The notes under the pieces were generated by a model. The model did no database searches. It saw nothing but the letters and a program-made list of their open reading frames with translations, and was not told where the DNA came from. Positions 49,079 through 57,399 of a stretch of DNA of 64,000 bases are shown here, piece by piece. Made by a program: the position numbers and the translations under genes. Origin of the DNA: a virus; IMG/VR virus record IMGVR_UViG_3300028837_000518, positions 1 through 64,000 of that record, one strand, 5' to 3'. Position 1 is the stretch's first letter. Each line of letters begins with the position of its first letter.

Positions 49079-49464
49079 AGAAAACACGGTTAGCATTCAA
49101 TCACTACACGAGTATAGGGTGGTTACTACGACACCCCAAGGAACTCTTTCAGGAACTAAAGTGGTTTATTCAGCGTGGTCTTTATGGGTATTCTGATAGA
49201 GATGTTTGGGGTATATGTGACTACCTCGTAGCGTGGATGCCGTCTGCAATTGACCAACTAAGGAAAAATTCCCATAGTTTTCCCACTGAACTATCACATT
49301 TTGACTGGCATGTTATTCTTGCCGAGATAAAGAATGGTTGGCAAGCAGGTGAAAAGTGGCTAGCTTGTGAATATACTAGCGATGACGAGCGTGAAGAGAT
49401 AGAGAAGACTTTCTACAAAGGCTTTGCTCTCTTCTATGCGTGGTTCTGGCACCTTTGGGATTGA
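49075..49464 (+). CDS. Conserved-type phage hypothetical protein
   Basis: A 129-residue protein with GTG start (GTGA overlap). The phrase RGLYGYSDRDVWGICDYLVAWMP followed by HVILAEIKNGWQAG is typical of a widespread phage family of unknown function. Confidence 0.7.
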   Translation: MKKTRLAFNHYTSIGWLLRHPKELFQELKWFIQRGLYGYSDRDVWGICDYLVAWMPSAIDQLRKNSHSFPTELSHFDWHVILAEIKNGWQAGEKWLACEYTSDDEREEIEKTFYKGFALFYAWFWHLWD

Positions 49465-49500
49465 CAACGTGATTACTAAAGTAGTAAGTATTCAATTGGG

Positions 49501-49923
49501 ATGCGAGAAATAAAAGGCGATTTGTGGCGTTACTACGCAGCCGGCGTACCATGCTGTATTACAGTGAATGGTTTTGTAAAGGCTAATGGTTGTGCTGTGA
49601 TGGGGCGTGGTAGCGTGTATTCCTACTGCGTCCCCATTTGTTTTCTTTTCCAGTTAAAAGAGATCGGGCTACCTGCGTTAGTAATCGTAGTAATGTAGTG
49701 CGACACATGCGAAGGAAATTTAGGCCCGGTATGGGCACTAAAGGCTGAGCCACTTGTTATCAGGGCAAGCCTTTCATATCTCGATCACATTCGTATAGCA
49801 ATGGATTGGCGTGTAGTAATACTACCAAGGCCAGGATGTGGTGCTGGTGAACTTGACTGGGAAGAAGATGTACGCCCTATTTGTAATAAGTATAAGGAAT
49901 GGTTATGGATAATCTCGAAGTGA
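49501..49923 (+). pseudogene. Macro-like (ADP-ribose-related) phage protein interrupted by TAG
   Basis: The frame from ATG 49501 starts MREIKGDLWRYYAAGVPCCITVNGF ... NGCAVMGRG, a macro-like phage family opening, and reaches TAG at 49696-49698. Reading on in the same frame gives the expected family end, VVILPRPGCGAGELDWEED, before TGA at 49921. No frameshift is present. The middle, around the TAG, is poorly conserved in sequence. It is either a decaying gene or one that needs stop readthrough. Confidence 0.72.
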
Positions 49924-50120
49924 TATTAACTATATCGGTGCTTGACAATTTTACCAGTACTTTAGGTGAATCCAAGCTAGCATTGGACGCACTGGTTATT
50001 GCTATCCAAAGCTGTAAGCGCACTCAACTAGAAGTTACCCTTCTACATTGGCACTTTCCTTATGTGCTAGCAGGTTTCATAGCGGATTACTGCCCAACAA
50101 AATGGCTATTTTTATTGTAA
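49905..50120 (+). CDS. Small hypothetical protein
   Basis: A 71-residue protein; ATG 49905 (MDNLEVIL) or ATG 49899. It overlaps the end of the interrupted macro-like frame. Helical-hydrophobic, no family recognised. Confidence 0.5.
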   Translation: MDNLEVILTISVLDNFTSTLGESKLALDALVIAIQSCKRTQLEVTLLHWHFPYVLAGFIADYCPTKWLFLL

Positions 50121-50296
50121 ATTGGAATACTGAGTTAACACGTACTGAGATACTGGCAAGTACGAAGTCACAACTAGGCAATATTGATTTTAGTTATAGC
50201 GGCACACATGATGCCCTGTATATAGGTTTTGGTGATTTTTGTTGCGGCACAAGGAGTTTTGACGACTACTGTGGTAAACACTTCGCCTGTGGATGA
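50102..50296 (+). CDS. Small hypothetical protein
   Basis: A 64-residue protein starting MAIFIVNWNTELTRTEILA, overlapping the preceding gene; the C-terminal part is Cys-rich (DFCCGTRSFDDYCGKHFAC). Confidence 0.5.
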   Translation: MAIFIVNWNTELTRTEILASTKSQLGNIDFSYSGTHDALYIGFGDFCCGTRSFDDYCGKHFACG

Positions 50297-50816
50297 TACA
50301 GATAAACTTATTCGTCACCTTTATGTAGAGCAAGAACTTAGCTTAGGTACTGTAAGTAAGAACGTGGGTCATAGTAAGTACCAGGTTGAGAAAAGACTTA
50401 CTCGCATGGGGGTAAAAATTCGTAGTCCTGAAGAAGGTGTAAGAATCAGGGAAGAGCGGAAAAAAGAAAGAGTAAAACAAATACTGCGTACAATACCGCA
50501 AGATATTCCCGTTGAGCAACAAGTCAGGTTAATGCACAAAGCATCTCTGTCGAGAACGATTATTAGTCAACACTCAGGCTTAAGTACCCACTACGTTCAT
50601 AAAATCATTAACAATATTAATGGTTATATTCCAGCCGATGATGACCGACAACGCTGCAAACACTGCACTATTATTCTGGCAGAGTGTGATGATATAGTTC
50701 GTGAGCACGAGCGCGATGGTTATTGTGGGTATTGTGTTAGCGAAGGTATTCCCGAGAGAGTTCTGGCCAAGGAGGATACATGGACCCCCAACAGATCACT
50801 GAACCACAACAGATAG
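50259..50816 (+). CDS. Putative transcription regulator: two helix-turn-helix units plus zinc ribbon
   Basis: About 185 residues from TTG 50259, which follows AAGGAG; GTG 50268 is an alternative. The segment HLYVEQELSLGTVSKNVGHSKYQVEKRL is a strong helix-turn-helix, a second is HKASLSRTIISQHSGLSTHYVHKII, and CKHC ... YCGYC ends the protein. It likely regulates phage genes or acts on DNA ends. It is followed directly by the ClpP-like gene. Confidence 0.68.
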   Translation: MTTTVVNTSPVDDTDKLIRHLYVEQELSLGTVSKNVGHSKYQVEKRLTRMGVKIRSPEEGVRIREERKKERVKQILRTIPQDIPVEQQVRLMHKASLSRTIISQHSGLSTHYVHKIINNINGYIPADDDRQRCKHCTIILAECDDIVREHERDGYCGYCVSEGIPERVLAKEDTWTPNRSLNHNR

Positions 50817-50835
50817 ATAAAGGGAGATAGAATAG

Positions 50836-51462
50836 ATGCATCATTGGGGACAAGAAGGTGTTGAGTTACCAGTACCGGCGACTAAGCTGGTTAGTGCCGA
50901 GGCCAGTACACCAAAACTGACTGTAGAAACAGTAGATAATCACGTGTACTTTTATGCTACTGTTAACAGTGATCGCTGTTTAGCCTTAGTTCGTACCATT
51001 CGCGAACTTGATGGAAAACTTAGGAACGAACATGCCTCACGTGCATTGCCGGCAGAGCACCCATTAACACCTATTTGGTTGCATGTGAATAGCGATGGGG
51101 GCAGTGTGTTTGACGCGCTTGGTGTTGCCGATCAACTGAAAAGTATTAAGACACCAATATTCTCTGTAGTAGAGGGGTGTGCAGCAAGCTCTGCGACTCT
51201 CCTCAGTGTCCCTTGTACGAAGCGGTTTATTACTTCATCTTCTTTCATGCTTATTCATCAAGTTTCCAGCATTATGTGGGGAACATACGAGCAGTTTAAA
51301 GATCAGATGAAGGTACTTGACATGATCATGCGTCAACTTGTCAACTTTTACTCGACTCACACAAAGCTGGAGCCATTAAAGCTCGAGGAGCTTCTCAAGC
51401 GTGATTCGTGGTTTGCCGCACAGCAATGTGTGGATATAGGGTTAGTGGACGCTATTCTATAG
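50836..51462 (+). CDS. ClpP-like serine protease
   Basis: A 208-residue protein. The ClpP fold is clear: PIWLHVNSDGGSVFDALGVADQL, catalytic Ser118 (GCAASS), His141 (SSFMLIHQ) and Asp190 (KRDSWFAAQQCVDIGLVDAIL). Residues 1-30 are an extra N-terminal segment. In phages such proteases act in head maturation or in remodelling host proteolysis; its distance from the head genes favours the second. It would need an AAA+ unfoldase, none of which is adjacent. Confidence 0.9.
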   Translation: MHHWGQEGVELPVPATKLVSAEASTPKLTVETVDNHVYFYATVNSDRCLALVRTIRELDGKLRNEHASRALPAEHPLTPIWLHVNSDGGSVFDALGVADQLKSIKTPIFSVVEGCAASSATLLSVPCTKRFITSSSFMLIHQVSSIMWGTYEQFKDQMKVLDMIMRQLVNFYSTHTKLEPLKLEELLKRDSWFAAQQCVDIGLVDAIL

Positions 51463-51473
51463 GAGGCGTAAAA

Positions 51474-51647
51474 ATGGGTAGATACAGTGTGAAACCGAAA
51501 GATAGTGATATTGACGACGTTCTAAATATCTGTACTGAGCGTGCGAACTCGGGAAATTCGCCGCTTTGGGGTATGACTTATGAGGAAGGTGTAGAGGCGG
51601 GAATTAGGTGGGTTCTTGGTCAAACTGATGATTCTCCACTAGATTAA
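51474..51647 (+). CDS. Small acidic protein, paralogue of the gene at 61806
   Basis: A 57-residue protein; ATG 51474 after TAGGAGG. Core DSDIDDVLNICTERANSG ... MTYEEGVEAGIRWVLGQTD closely parallels DNDVENLLDECIEQ ... MTYEQGVDAALRWVIGLAD at 61806-61994. Confidence 0.68.
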   Translation: MGRYSVKPKDSDIDDVLNICTERANSGNSPLWGMTYEEGVEAGIRWVLGQTDDSPLD

Positions 51648-51660
51648 ATAAAGGAGAGAA

Positions 51661-51996
51661 ATGAGTAAGGCAGGTACTTATCTTTGCGGCGTACCATTCG
51701 AGCACTGTATGGCTCCAATGAAAGATTGTTCCGCGTCTCTTCGTGATAGGCATTATCGAACTGGTGCGCTTAAAGCGCACTCATCTCGCGACGAATCATT
51801 CCGATGCTGTGTTCACTACCTAACTAAAGTGTTAGGATACAAGCGAGTAGGTGGTCGTGAGTTCTCTCCTCCAGACGGTGGACCAATTAGGGTGCTGACT
51901 AAAAAGATACGGTTCGGTGGACGCCTGCGTGGTGGCAAACAAGAAAGAGCAATGCCGTCAGGAATACATACTGGCGGAATGGTCTTTTCAGCCTAG
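51661..51996 (+). CDS. Hypothetical basic Cys/His protein
   Basis: A 111-residue protein with ribosome site AAAGGAGAG. LCGVPFEHCMAPMKDCS and later RCCVHYLTKVLGY suggest metal binding; the C-terminal part contains Gly/Arg-rich (FGGRLRGGKQ). Confidence 0.58.
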   Translation: MSKAGTYLCGVPFEHCMAPMKDCSASLRDRHYRTGALKAHSSRDESFRCCVHYLTKVLGYKRVGGREFSPPDGGPIRVLTKKIRFGGRLRGGKQERAMPSGIHTGGMVFSA

Positions 51997-52480
51997 TGAC
52001 TTGGTTAGCCCAGGAGGCTGGCTAGTGAATGTTGAGCGCGTAAACCCTTATGACTTAAATGCAATAGCAGAGGTGAATCTCGCACGCCGACAATCACGTT
52101 CTCGAAACCCAAATCCATACAGTCTTGACGGTGAAAGAAACCTTCTCTATACTGCAGGAAAGAGTACAATGCTTACTCAGACGAATGATGCGCTAAACCG
52201 CTGGGCAGCCCAAGTGGTAGAAGAGTCCCAAGAAACCTGTGATTCAGAGGGGCTAGAGCCACTCGACTACGTTTGTGATGCTAACGCTTGTCTGCAATTA
52301 ATGAAAAAGGTGGGTGAACGTGGACGGCTTTGGTGGGAGTCAATATGTCAGCGATGGATATACGAGCTACTAGATACAGTAATAGGTACAATTTGGTTTC
52401 ATTCATCTGAACAAGAACCTGGTCGTTGCGTTATCGAGGCGCTGATGTATATAAAAGGTGATACTGATGATGATGGCTGA
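51917..52480 (+). CDS. Hypothetical protein, AT-rich member of a tandem pair
   Basis: Up to 187 residues from GTG 51917; a start at ATG 52170 (MLTQTNDALNRWAA) would match the neighbouring paralogue better, so the N-terminal half is uncertain. The section LNRWAAQVVEESQ ... GRLWWESICQRWIYE ... SSEQEPGRCVIEALMYI matches the next gene. It is of the type of small, much-duplicated phage accessory proteins. Confidence 0.6.
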   Translation: MDACVVANKKEQCRQEYILAEWSFQPSDLVSPGGWLVNVERVNPYDLNAIAEVNLARRQSRSRNPNPYSLDGERNLLYTAGKSTMLTQTNDALNRWAAQVVEESQETCDSEGLEPLDYVCDANACLQLMKKVGERGRLWWESICQRWIYELLDTVIGTIWFHSSEQEPGRCVIEALMYIKGDTDDDG

Positions 52481-53000
52481 GCTACCTTGTTCTATGAACT
52501 CTCTCTCGGATGAACAAAGATATGAAGATGCCGTGCGACGGGATGCTATTGAACTCGAAGGCGAAATGTTACTAACTGCAGAGCTGTCGGGAATGAGTGC
52601 TGCTGACGCAGCAAAGTTTGCAATGCAATTAGTTGGTTCAGCAAGTGGCGAAACACCTGGCAAAACTAACGCACAACTGAACCGCTGGGCGGCGGAGCTG
52701 GTGGGGTGGAAAGAGGCATGGCGTGGTTTGTGGTTTTGGCCTGGCACATCGTCACGAGAACAACATGAGCCCATAGAGCCTCCCGACCCCGTCTACGACC
52801 TCGGTGCCTGCCCGCCGCTGTTCCAGATGCTGGGTACGCAAGCCCGCTTTTGGTGGGACGAGGAGGAGGAGACTTGGATATGTGATGTAGACGGTATGCC
52901 ACACAAGCCCTATGGTATATTCTATTCCCCCGAGTCCGAGCCTGGCCGCTGCATCGTCGAGGCGGCGATGTATGTGTTTGGGAAGAAGAGCGATGAGTGA
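52467..53000 (+). CDS. Hypothetical protein, GC-rich member of the tandem pair
   Basis: A 177-residue protein. C-terminal 110 residues parallel the preceding gene (LNRWAAELVGWKEAW ... ARFWWDEEEETWICD ... PESEPGRCIVEAAMYVF). The 3' half is clearly more GC-rich than its neighbour, like the Ea22-like block that follows, suggesting that one copy came from another phage. Confidence 0.68.
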   Translation: MMMAELPCSMNSLSDEQRYEDAVRRDAIELEGEMLLTAELSGMSAADAAKFAMQLVGSASGETPGKTNAQLNRWAAELVGWKEAWRGLWFWPGTSSREQHEPIEPPDPVYDLGACPPLFQMLGTQARFWWDEEEETWICDVDGMPHKPYGIFYSPESEPGRCIVEAAMYVFGKKSDE

Positions 53001-53163
53001 GACATTCCACACTTTCGAGGAGTACCGACAACGCTTCTTTCCAGAGGAGTGCGAGCAGGAACGCTGAGAGAAGCTGACCGTGGAGGAGCGGGTGCGTGAG
53101 TGGGCGGAGAAGCACGCCGCCAGGATATTCGGGAAGGAGCGCGATGAAGCCGCTGACGGATGA
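52993..53163 (+). pseudogene. Small accessory gene interrupted by TGA
   Basis: ATG 52993 opens MSETFHTFEEYRQRFFPEECEQER, then TGA at 53065-53067, and the same frame continues EKLTVEERVREWAEKHAARIF to a second TGA at 53161. The continuous charged helical pattern across the stop suggests a nonsense mutation in a phage accessory gene. Confidence 0.6.
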
Positions 53164-53434
53164 GAACGAATTAGACGAGTTGGAAACCTACCAGTTACGC
53201 CAGTTAGATGATTGGGAAGTCAAGGAGCTTCGGACATACCTCATCCGCGCCGTGGCGACGATTCGGGCGCTGAAGTCGCAACTCGATGAAATGGCTGAGG
53301 CGGCAATCAGATTGGCAAATGCGCTTTGGGAAGTCGGCGCAACCCATCTGCTTACCAATTACGATGACTACGTTGCTCTCGCCGAATCCACGAGAGCGCG
53401 GCTGGAGAAGCTGATGGAGGGAAGCGATGATTGA
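53144..53434 (+). CDS. Ea22-like accessory coiled-coil protein
   Basis: A 96-residue GC-rich protein beginning MKPLTDENELDELETYQLRQ, with RAVATIRALKSQLDEMAEAAIRLANALWEVG typical of the Ea22-like group. The RAVATIRxL motif recurs two genes downstream. Confidence 0.65.
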   Translation: MKPLTDENELDELETYQLRQLDDWEVKELRTYLIRAVATIRALKSQLDEMAEAAIRLANALWEVGATHLLTNYDDYVALAESTRARLEKLMEGSDD

Positions 53435-53858
53435 CGACGCGACGCTGGCCAAGCTGGAGGAAGTCGAAAAGAAGGCGACGGATGGGCCGTGGGATTATGA
53501 TGGTCAGCACAACGAGATCATCGCGCCCACGACCGACGCTGAACAATACTGGCTCATCGTATCTGAGTGCCGGAGTGCTCCTGACCAAACCGCTGAACGA
53601 GATCGCTGGGGACACCACTACGACGCGAACTATGATCTCATAGTCCGCAGCCGCAACGCCATGCCCGACCTCCTGGAGACGATTCGGGTGCTGAGGGCGG
53701 CGCTGGAAAATGTAGCAATAGGTTGCGATGAGGCGTTGAAGAACCTGAGAAAAGGGAATCTCACTGACGTTGGTCGGAACCTGGCAGCGACGCAAACCAT
53801 CTTACGCGCCGCCCTTCAGGAAGAGGAGGCAGAGCGTAGTGAACCTACTGACGGATGA
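53427..53858 (+). CDS. Ea22-like protein
   Basis: A 143-residue protein; LEEVEKKATDGPWDYD is the classical ATxGPW opening of Ea22-like phage proteins, followed by NAMPDLLETIRVLRAALENV. Function unknown. Confidence 0.7.
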   Translation: MIDDATLAKLEEVEKKATDGPWDYDGQHNEIIAPTTDAEQYWLIVSECRSAPDQTAERDRWGHHYDANYDLIVRSRNAMPDLLETIRVLRAALENVAIGCDEALKNLRKGNLTDVGRNLAATQTILRAALQEEEAERSEPTDG

Positions 53859-54228
53859 GAAGGAGCTGGCCGAGATCGAGGCGCTGTGCGAGGCGGCAAC
53901 GCCGGGTCCGTGGGTGATTGGCATTCAGATAGCTGCCCGAAGCTGGCCCGTCTTCTCGTTGCGAGACATGGAGACTGCTACTGAAGATGAGGCGCGGCGA
54001 GACGCAGCATTGATTGAACGCTGCCGCACCGACTTTCCTCGCGCCGTGGCGACGATTCGGAAGTTGACGGCGGCGCTGGAGCGACTCACAAAACTGGCCT
54101 CAGAGAGTTTGCCAGTAGCTCAAGGAGGGGTCTCTGCCCGCCTAGATTGGGAGCTAGGAGTTGATGCTGGTCGCTACGAGGCTGCCGAGATTGCGCAAAC
54201 CGTCCTTCGCAGCGAGGAGGCCCCATGA
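53839..54228 (+). CDS. Ea22-like protein
   Basis: A 129-residue protein; GTG 53839 after AGGAGG. IEALCEAATPGPWVIG opening and RAVATIRKLTAALERL helix make it a paralogue of the previous gene. Confidence 0.7.
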   Translation: MNLLTDEKELAEIEALCEAATPGPWVIGIQIAARSWPVFSLRDMETATEDEARRDAALIERCRTDFPRAVATIRKLTAALERLTKLASESLPVAQGGVSARLDWELGVDAGRYEAAEIAQTVLRSEEAP

Positions 54229-54611
54229 GCCACGAATACAAACCTGGCAGCCCTTACGGTAGACCAGTTGATCCTAAGCGATGCAAAGCATCCGTTTCCG
54301 AGAGTGGACGCTCACTATGGTATAACCAGTGTAGCCGCAAGCCCTGGAAGGATGGCTGGTGCAAGCAACACCACCCCGATACTACAGCGGCACGGCGGGC
54401 GCAGGCCCAAGAGCGCTATGAGACAAAGCACCGAAACAGCCCATCAGTACAACTGCGGCGAGCCAATGCAGAGATTGTTCAACTGAAGGAACGTGTAGCG
54501 GAGTTGGAACAAATACATAATGTTCCTTCAAACTGCCGTGTGATGATTGTGCCACTTGGAGGCCATGATGTTGAAGAGTTCTATAAGGAGGATACCTCGT
54601 GCCTGAATTGA
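54225..54611 (+). CDS. Hypothetical protein with zinc site and coiled coil
   Basis: A 128-residue protein. RCKASVSESG ... QCSRKPWKDGWCKQHHP is a Cys/His cluster common in small phage proteins, followed by a coiled coil (RRANAEIVQLKERVAELEQI). Confidence 0.65.
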   Translation: MSHEYKPGSPYGRPVDPKRCKASVSESGRSLWYNQCSRKPWKDGWCKQHHPDTTAARRAQAQERYETKHRNSPSVQLRRANAEIVQLKERVAELEQIHNVPSNCRVMIVPLGGHDVEEFYKEDTSCLN

Positions 54612-54799
54612 CCGATACAGAACTACTCACTCTAGCAATAAATGTGCTAGAGGGAACACAGATGGCAGTATCGCCGCAATCAACAATAGACCGACTAGAG
54701 CAGTTAGGCTGGGTACATTGTCCCTTTTGTGGAAACTGGACATCGGACGATGAACTTAGGCTGAGTGGCGAGAACGATGGCTGCAACTGGTGTCTGTAA
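54599..54799 (+). CDS. Small zinc-ribbon protein
   Basis: A 66-residue protein with GTG start overlapping the previous stop region; helix LTLAINVLEGTQM, then HCPFCGNW and GCNWCL knuckles. Confidence 0.62.
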   Translation: MPELTDTELLTLAINVLEGTQMAVSPQSTIDRLEQLGWVHCPFCGNWTSDDELRLSGENDGCNWCL

Positions 54800-54808
54800 G
54801 GAGGCCGT

Positions 54809-55249
54809 ATGACCAAGCGAGTGACGTGGGACGAAACAAAAGAGCTTAAGGATCATATTCGTACACTGCGAGCACAAATCTCAGTCTGGCAAGGCATAGA
54901 ACTTATTTGGACTAAGCAGAAGGCAGAGCTACAAGAGGAACTTGCCACTACAGCAGCACGCATTGAAGAGTTGGAATCTGAGGCGGCTGCCATTCGTGGT
55001 TCTCTCGGTGCAGTTGTCTTAGCCGGCTCTATTATTCAGGAAGCTCGGGCCTCAGTTAGGCTCGATAAGAATAAGGATGGGTCATCAGTAACACAATCTG
55101 CATGGGACTTGCCTGAAAAAGAAGATGAGTGGGGTCAGAGTTATGGACGCTGCGATATTTGCGGAACCCCCATTAATATTGTACGCCCGGGGAAGGGACA
55201 ACTAGCATGTGATTGTCAACAAGAGGGTGCCATATGCCCGGACTATTAA
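54809..55249 (+). CDS. Coiled-coil protein with C-terminal zinc knuckle
   Basis: A 146-residue protein; GGAGG ribosome site. Coiled coil at residues 8-65 (AELQEELATTAARIEELESE) and a terminal GRCDICGTP ... LACDCQQE site. The stop overlaps the next ATG (TAATG). Confidence 0.68.
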   Translation: MTKRVTWDETKELKDHIRTLRAQISVWQGIELIWTKQKAELQEELATTAARIEELESEAAAIRGSLGAVVLAGSIIQEARASVRLDKNKDGSSVTQSAWDLPEKEDEWGQSYGRCDICGTPINIVRPGKGQLACDCQQEGAICPDY

Positions 55250-55575
55250 TGACTCAGGTGAATGTTAGGGATAGGCTAAAGTTTTGGGCTAAACTTCCCT
55301 ACCATCTTCGCCAAGGTACATAGGAACGTTTAAATGCTCTTCATACCGCCGACGTTCTCTATAACCGTGTTACCGCATTTAATGATTGGGCCTGGGAGTA
55401 CCTTCTCAGTACGCGGCGTAGGATGTTTGACCGTAATTACGGTAGGATAGTATGGCGCTGCGTTAGATGTTGGGCATTGGTTGACTGTAACCCAAACCCA
55501 GAATTGCACGCACCTGGATGTTATGTAGGTCGTTTAGAGAGACTGATGGGTAAGGTTTCTAATGCCAGTCCTTAA
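55249..55575 (+). pseudogene. Hypothetical gene interrupted by TAG
   Basis: ATG 55249 opens MTQVNVRDRLKFWAKLPYHLRQGT, then TAG at 55321-55323; the frame continues for 83 codons (ERLNALHTADVLYNRVTAFNDWAWEYLLSTR ... CVRCWALVD ... PGCYVGRLERL) to TAA at 55573. The length, Cys motifs and coupling to the next gene show a once-intact coding frame. Confidence 0.65.
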
Positions 55576-55855
55576 CACAATCAACGCTAAGATAGCATTG
55601 GCGAAGGGGTGGAAAGTTGATATTTTCCCCGCTATTAACCTGCTAACTGGCGAGCGCATCACTAAGGAAGGCAAGCCGGTCCAGCAATGTTTTTGGTATT
55701 CGCCCAGTGGTCAATTTTACGACGAGTATCCTCCCGACTGGGTGGGTACGCTGACGGGAGTAATGGAACTACTGTGGGACTTACTACCCACATGGAGTTT
55801 AGAACGAACAGTTAATGAGTGGGGTCTAGTTGATGGCACTAGGTTGCCACGATAG
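55562..55855 (+). CDS. Hypothetical protein, possibly truncated by TAG
   Basis: A 97-residue protein (MPVLNTINAKIALAKGWKVDIFPA). After its TAG at 55853 the same frame stays open to TAA at 55928, reading FFYAPHDKLGECVGRAWLSEFGG, which looks like a natural C-terminal extension. It may therefore be another nonsense-interrupted gene. Confidence 0.62.
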   Translation: MPVLNTINAKIALAKGWKVDIFPAINLLTGERITKEGKPVQQCFWYSPSGQFYDEYPPDWVGTLTGVMELLWDLLPTWSLERTVNEWGLVDGTRLPR

Positions 55856-55931
55856 TTCTTCTATGCACCACACGACAAGTTAGGTGAGTGTGTAGGTAGA
55901 GCCTGGTTAAGTGAATTTGGTGGAGAATAAT

Positions 55932-56312
55932 ATGGTACAACAGAATCCTGTTACGAATGATCGTTCTAGAGATGTTACACCTGTCGCAGAGCAAGAGTTT
56001 GTGAAGGCCATTCGCGAGAGAGAGCAAGTGGGAATAGCAACTTATGGAGTCTCCCTCCAGACTCATAACGGAAGGGATGCTATTCAAGACGCGATGGAGG
56101 AAGTAGTTGATTTGTGGCAGTATATCGTACAGATCAAAATGGAAGCAGCTGACTTAAAACAACAGTTATCAATTGACCGCGACGAGTTGGTTGAACAGAT
56201 TATGGGTGTAGTAAAGGCTATGACACAGGCCCATCCCACACTTATTGATACGACTGCATGGAGAACAATACTTCGGCAGCGTATTGAAGCAATTTGGGAG
56301 AAGGTTCCATGA
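55932..56312 (+). CDS. dATP/dGTP pyrophosphohydrolase-like (MazG-type) protein
   Basis: A 126-residue protein; ATG 55932. The segment REREQVGIATYGVSLQTHNGRDAIQDAMEEVVDLWQYIVQ carries the KYGxxLxTxNGRDAxxDAxEExxDL pattern of phage all-alpha NTP pyrophosphohydrolases, with the EE and D as metal ligands. It may cleanse dNTP pools or support modified-base synthesis. It complements ThyX at 62.8 kb. Confidence 0.72.
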   Translation: MVQQNPVTNDRSRDVTPVAEQEFVKAIREREQVGIATYGVSLQTHNGRDAIQDAMEEVVDLWQYIVQIKMEAADLKQQLSIDRDELVEQIMGVVKAMTQAHPTLIDTTAWRTILRQRIEAIWEKVP

Positions 56313-56857
56313 CCGAGCGAATGATGACGCGGAACGAATTGCATGTGGCATTACTATGCAAGGATGCTCCCCTTACAGAGAGTTTCCTATACCCTGTGAT
56401 GAGCAAAGACGCAGCCCAACTTGCTCTAGCTCGTTACAAGAAAGCACTCCATACTGCCCTCGCCCTCTATGAGCGCGTGGAGGCCTTCAAAGAGTGGGGG
56501 CGGGAGTATCTGGCTATACCTACTAGGAGTGGCGCGGTTATTTCCTCTCTCTACGGATCTCTATTTTGCAGCTTATGTGGCAGTGCCCTTCACAAAGATG
56601 AGCCACACACACCTGACTGCCTCGTGGGACGCCTGAAGGAGATAGTAGAGGAGGTTTCTAATGCCAATTCCTGTAGCGCTGACCGGGGGGTGAAAGGACG
56701 AGATACAAGAACTATTTCTCGGACGCCGGAGGAGCGGCAAAGCCTGCGCGAGTGGATCGACAGTATAATGGGTCCCCGGCGCCGGGCGCGCGAGGAGGAG
56801 AATCGCAGAACGCGGCGACCGAACCCCGGGGTTTTCAATCAACCAATGACATACTAG
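56309..56857 (+). CDS. Hypothetical protein with zinc knuckle and Arg-rich tail
   Basis: A 182-residue protein; ATG 56309 overlaps the preceding stop. SLFCSLCGSALHKDEPHTPDCLVGRL is a zinc-binding module common in phage accessory proteins; the last 60 residues are Arg/Glu-rich and low-complexity, and could be a separate fused segment. Confidence 0.62.
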   Translation: MTERMMTRNELHVALLCKDAPLTESFLYPVMSKDAAQLALARYKKALHTALALYERVEAFKEWGREYLAIPTRSGAVISSLYGSLFCSLCGSALHKDEPHTPDCLVGRLKEIVEEVSNANSCSADRGVKGRDTRTISRTPEERQSLREWIDSIMGPRRRAREEENRRTRRPNPGVFNQPMTY

Positions 56858-56869
56858 CGAGATGGGGAA

Positions 56870-57049
56870 ATGAGCATTAGCGGGGCGCTGGCTGATGCGC
56901 GGCGATATGTGATGATAGCGGCTGATACACTACAATGCTATGTTGATAATTACCGTTCAGCTACTGATCATGGTGTGCCCTGGCGCTACGTTAGAGAAGT
57001 GGCAACGGACCTGTATATCATTACGGAGACCCTTGATGCAAACCCTTAA
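56870..57049 (+). CDS. Small helical protein
   Basis: A 59-residue protein (MSISGALADARRYVMIAAD ... LYIITETLDANP), one helix-rich domain. GATGGGG lies just upstream. Overlaps the next gene. Confidence 0.55.
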   Translation: MSISGALADARRYVMIAADTLQCYVDNYRSATDHGVPWRYVREVATDLYIITETLDANP

Positions 57050-57137
57050 ACGCATTGCCTGGTTCATCGTTCTCGCTTTGTGGATATTAGTACTCATGCT
57101 AATCACAAGTCAATTATTCCTAGCGACGAAATTATAA
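57036..57137 (+). CDS. Small single-helix membrane peptide
   Basis: A 33-residue peptide with helix IAWFIVLALWILVLMLI. Its stop overlaps the next ATG (TAATG). Confidence 0.5.
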   Translation: MQTLKRIAWFIVLALWILVLMLITSQLFLATKL

Positions 57138-57382
57138 TGAGTACTACTAAGCGCAGTCGACTACTTGAGATTGCTGGAATGCCCACGATTGTAGGGGCAC
57201 AACACACTACATATAGGATAGGCGAGAAGTCTTCCGTTTACTTCCTAGAGCATAATGGTGCGCAAGTATACGAAAGTGTCTGTCGTGCTTATCATATCCT
57301 AGAGCAGGTGAAGGATTGGCTCAAGCGCGGCGTGCCCCTAGAGACTATCCTAGAACTGGTAGAGTTCATGGAATCAGGATGA
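57137..57382 (+). CDS. Small hypothetical protein
   Basis: An 81-residue protein starting MSTTKRSRLLEIAGMPTIVG; ends in an amphipathic helix. Start fixed by coupling to the membrane peptide. Confidence 0.58.
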   Translation: MSTTKRSRLLEIAGMPTIVGAQHTTYRIGEKSSVYFLEHNGAQVYESVCRAYHILEQVKDWLKRGVPLETILELVEFMESG

Positions 57383-57399
57383 CAAGAGGGGTAAAAGTA

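Noticed and set aside
37139-55855. Recoding of TAG as a sense codon throughout the phage
   Set aside because: TAG ends many intact genes, for example those stopping at 2448, 5248, 8981 and 16482, often overlapping the next start codon. TAA and TGA interruptions also occur, so a code change does not fit.
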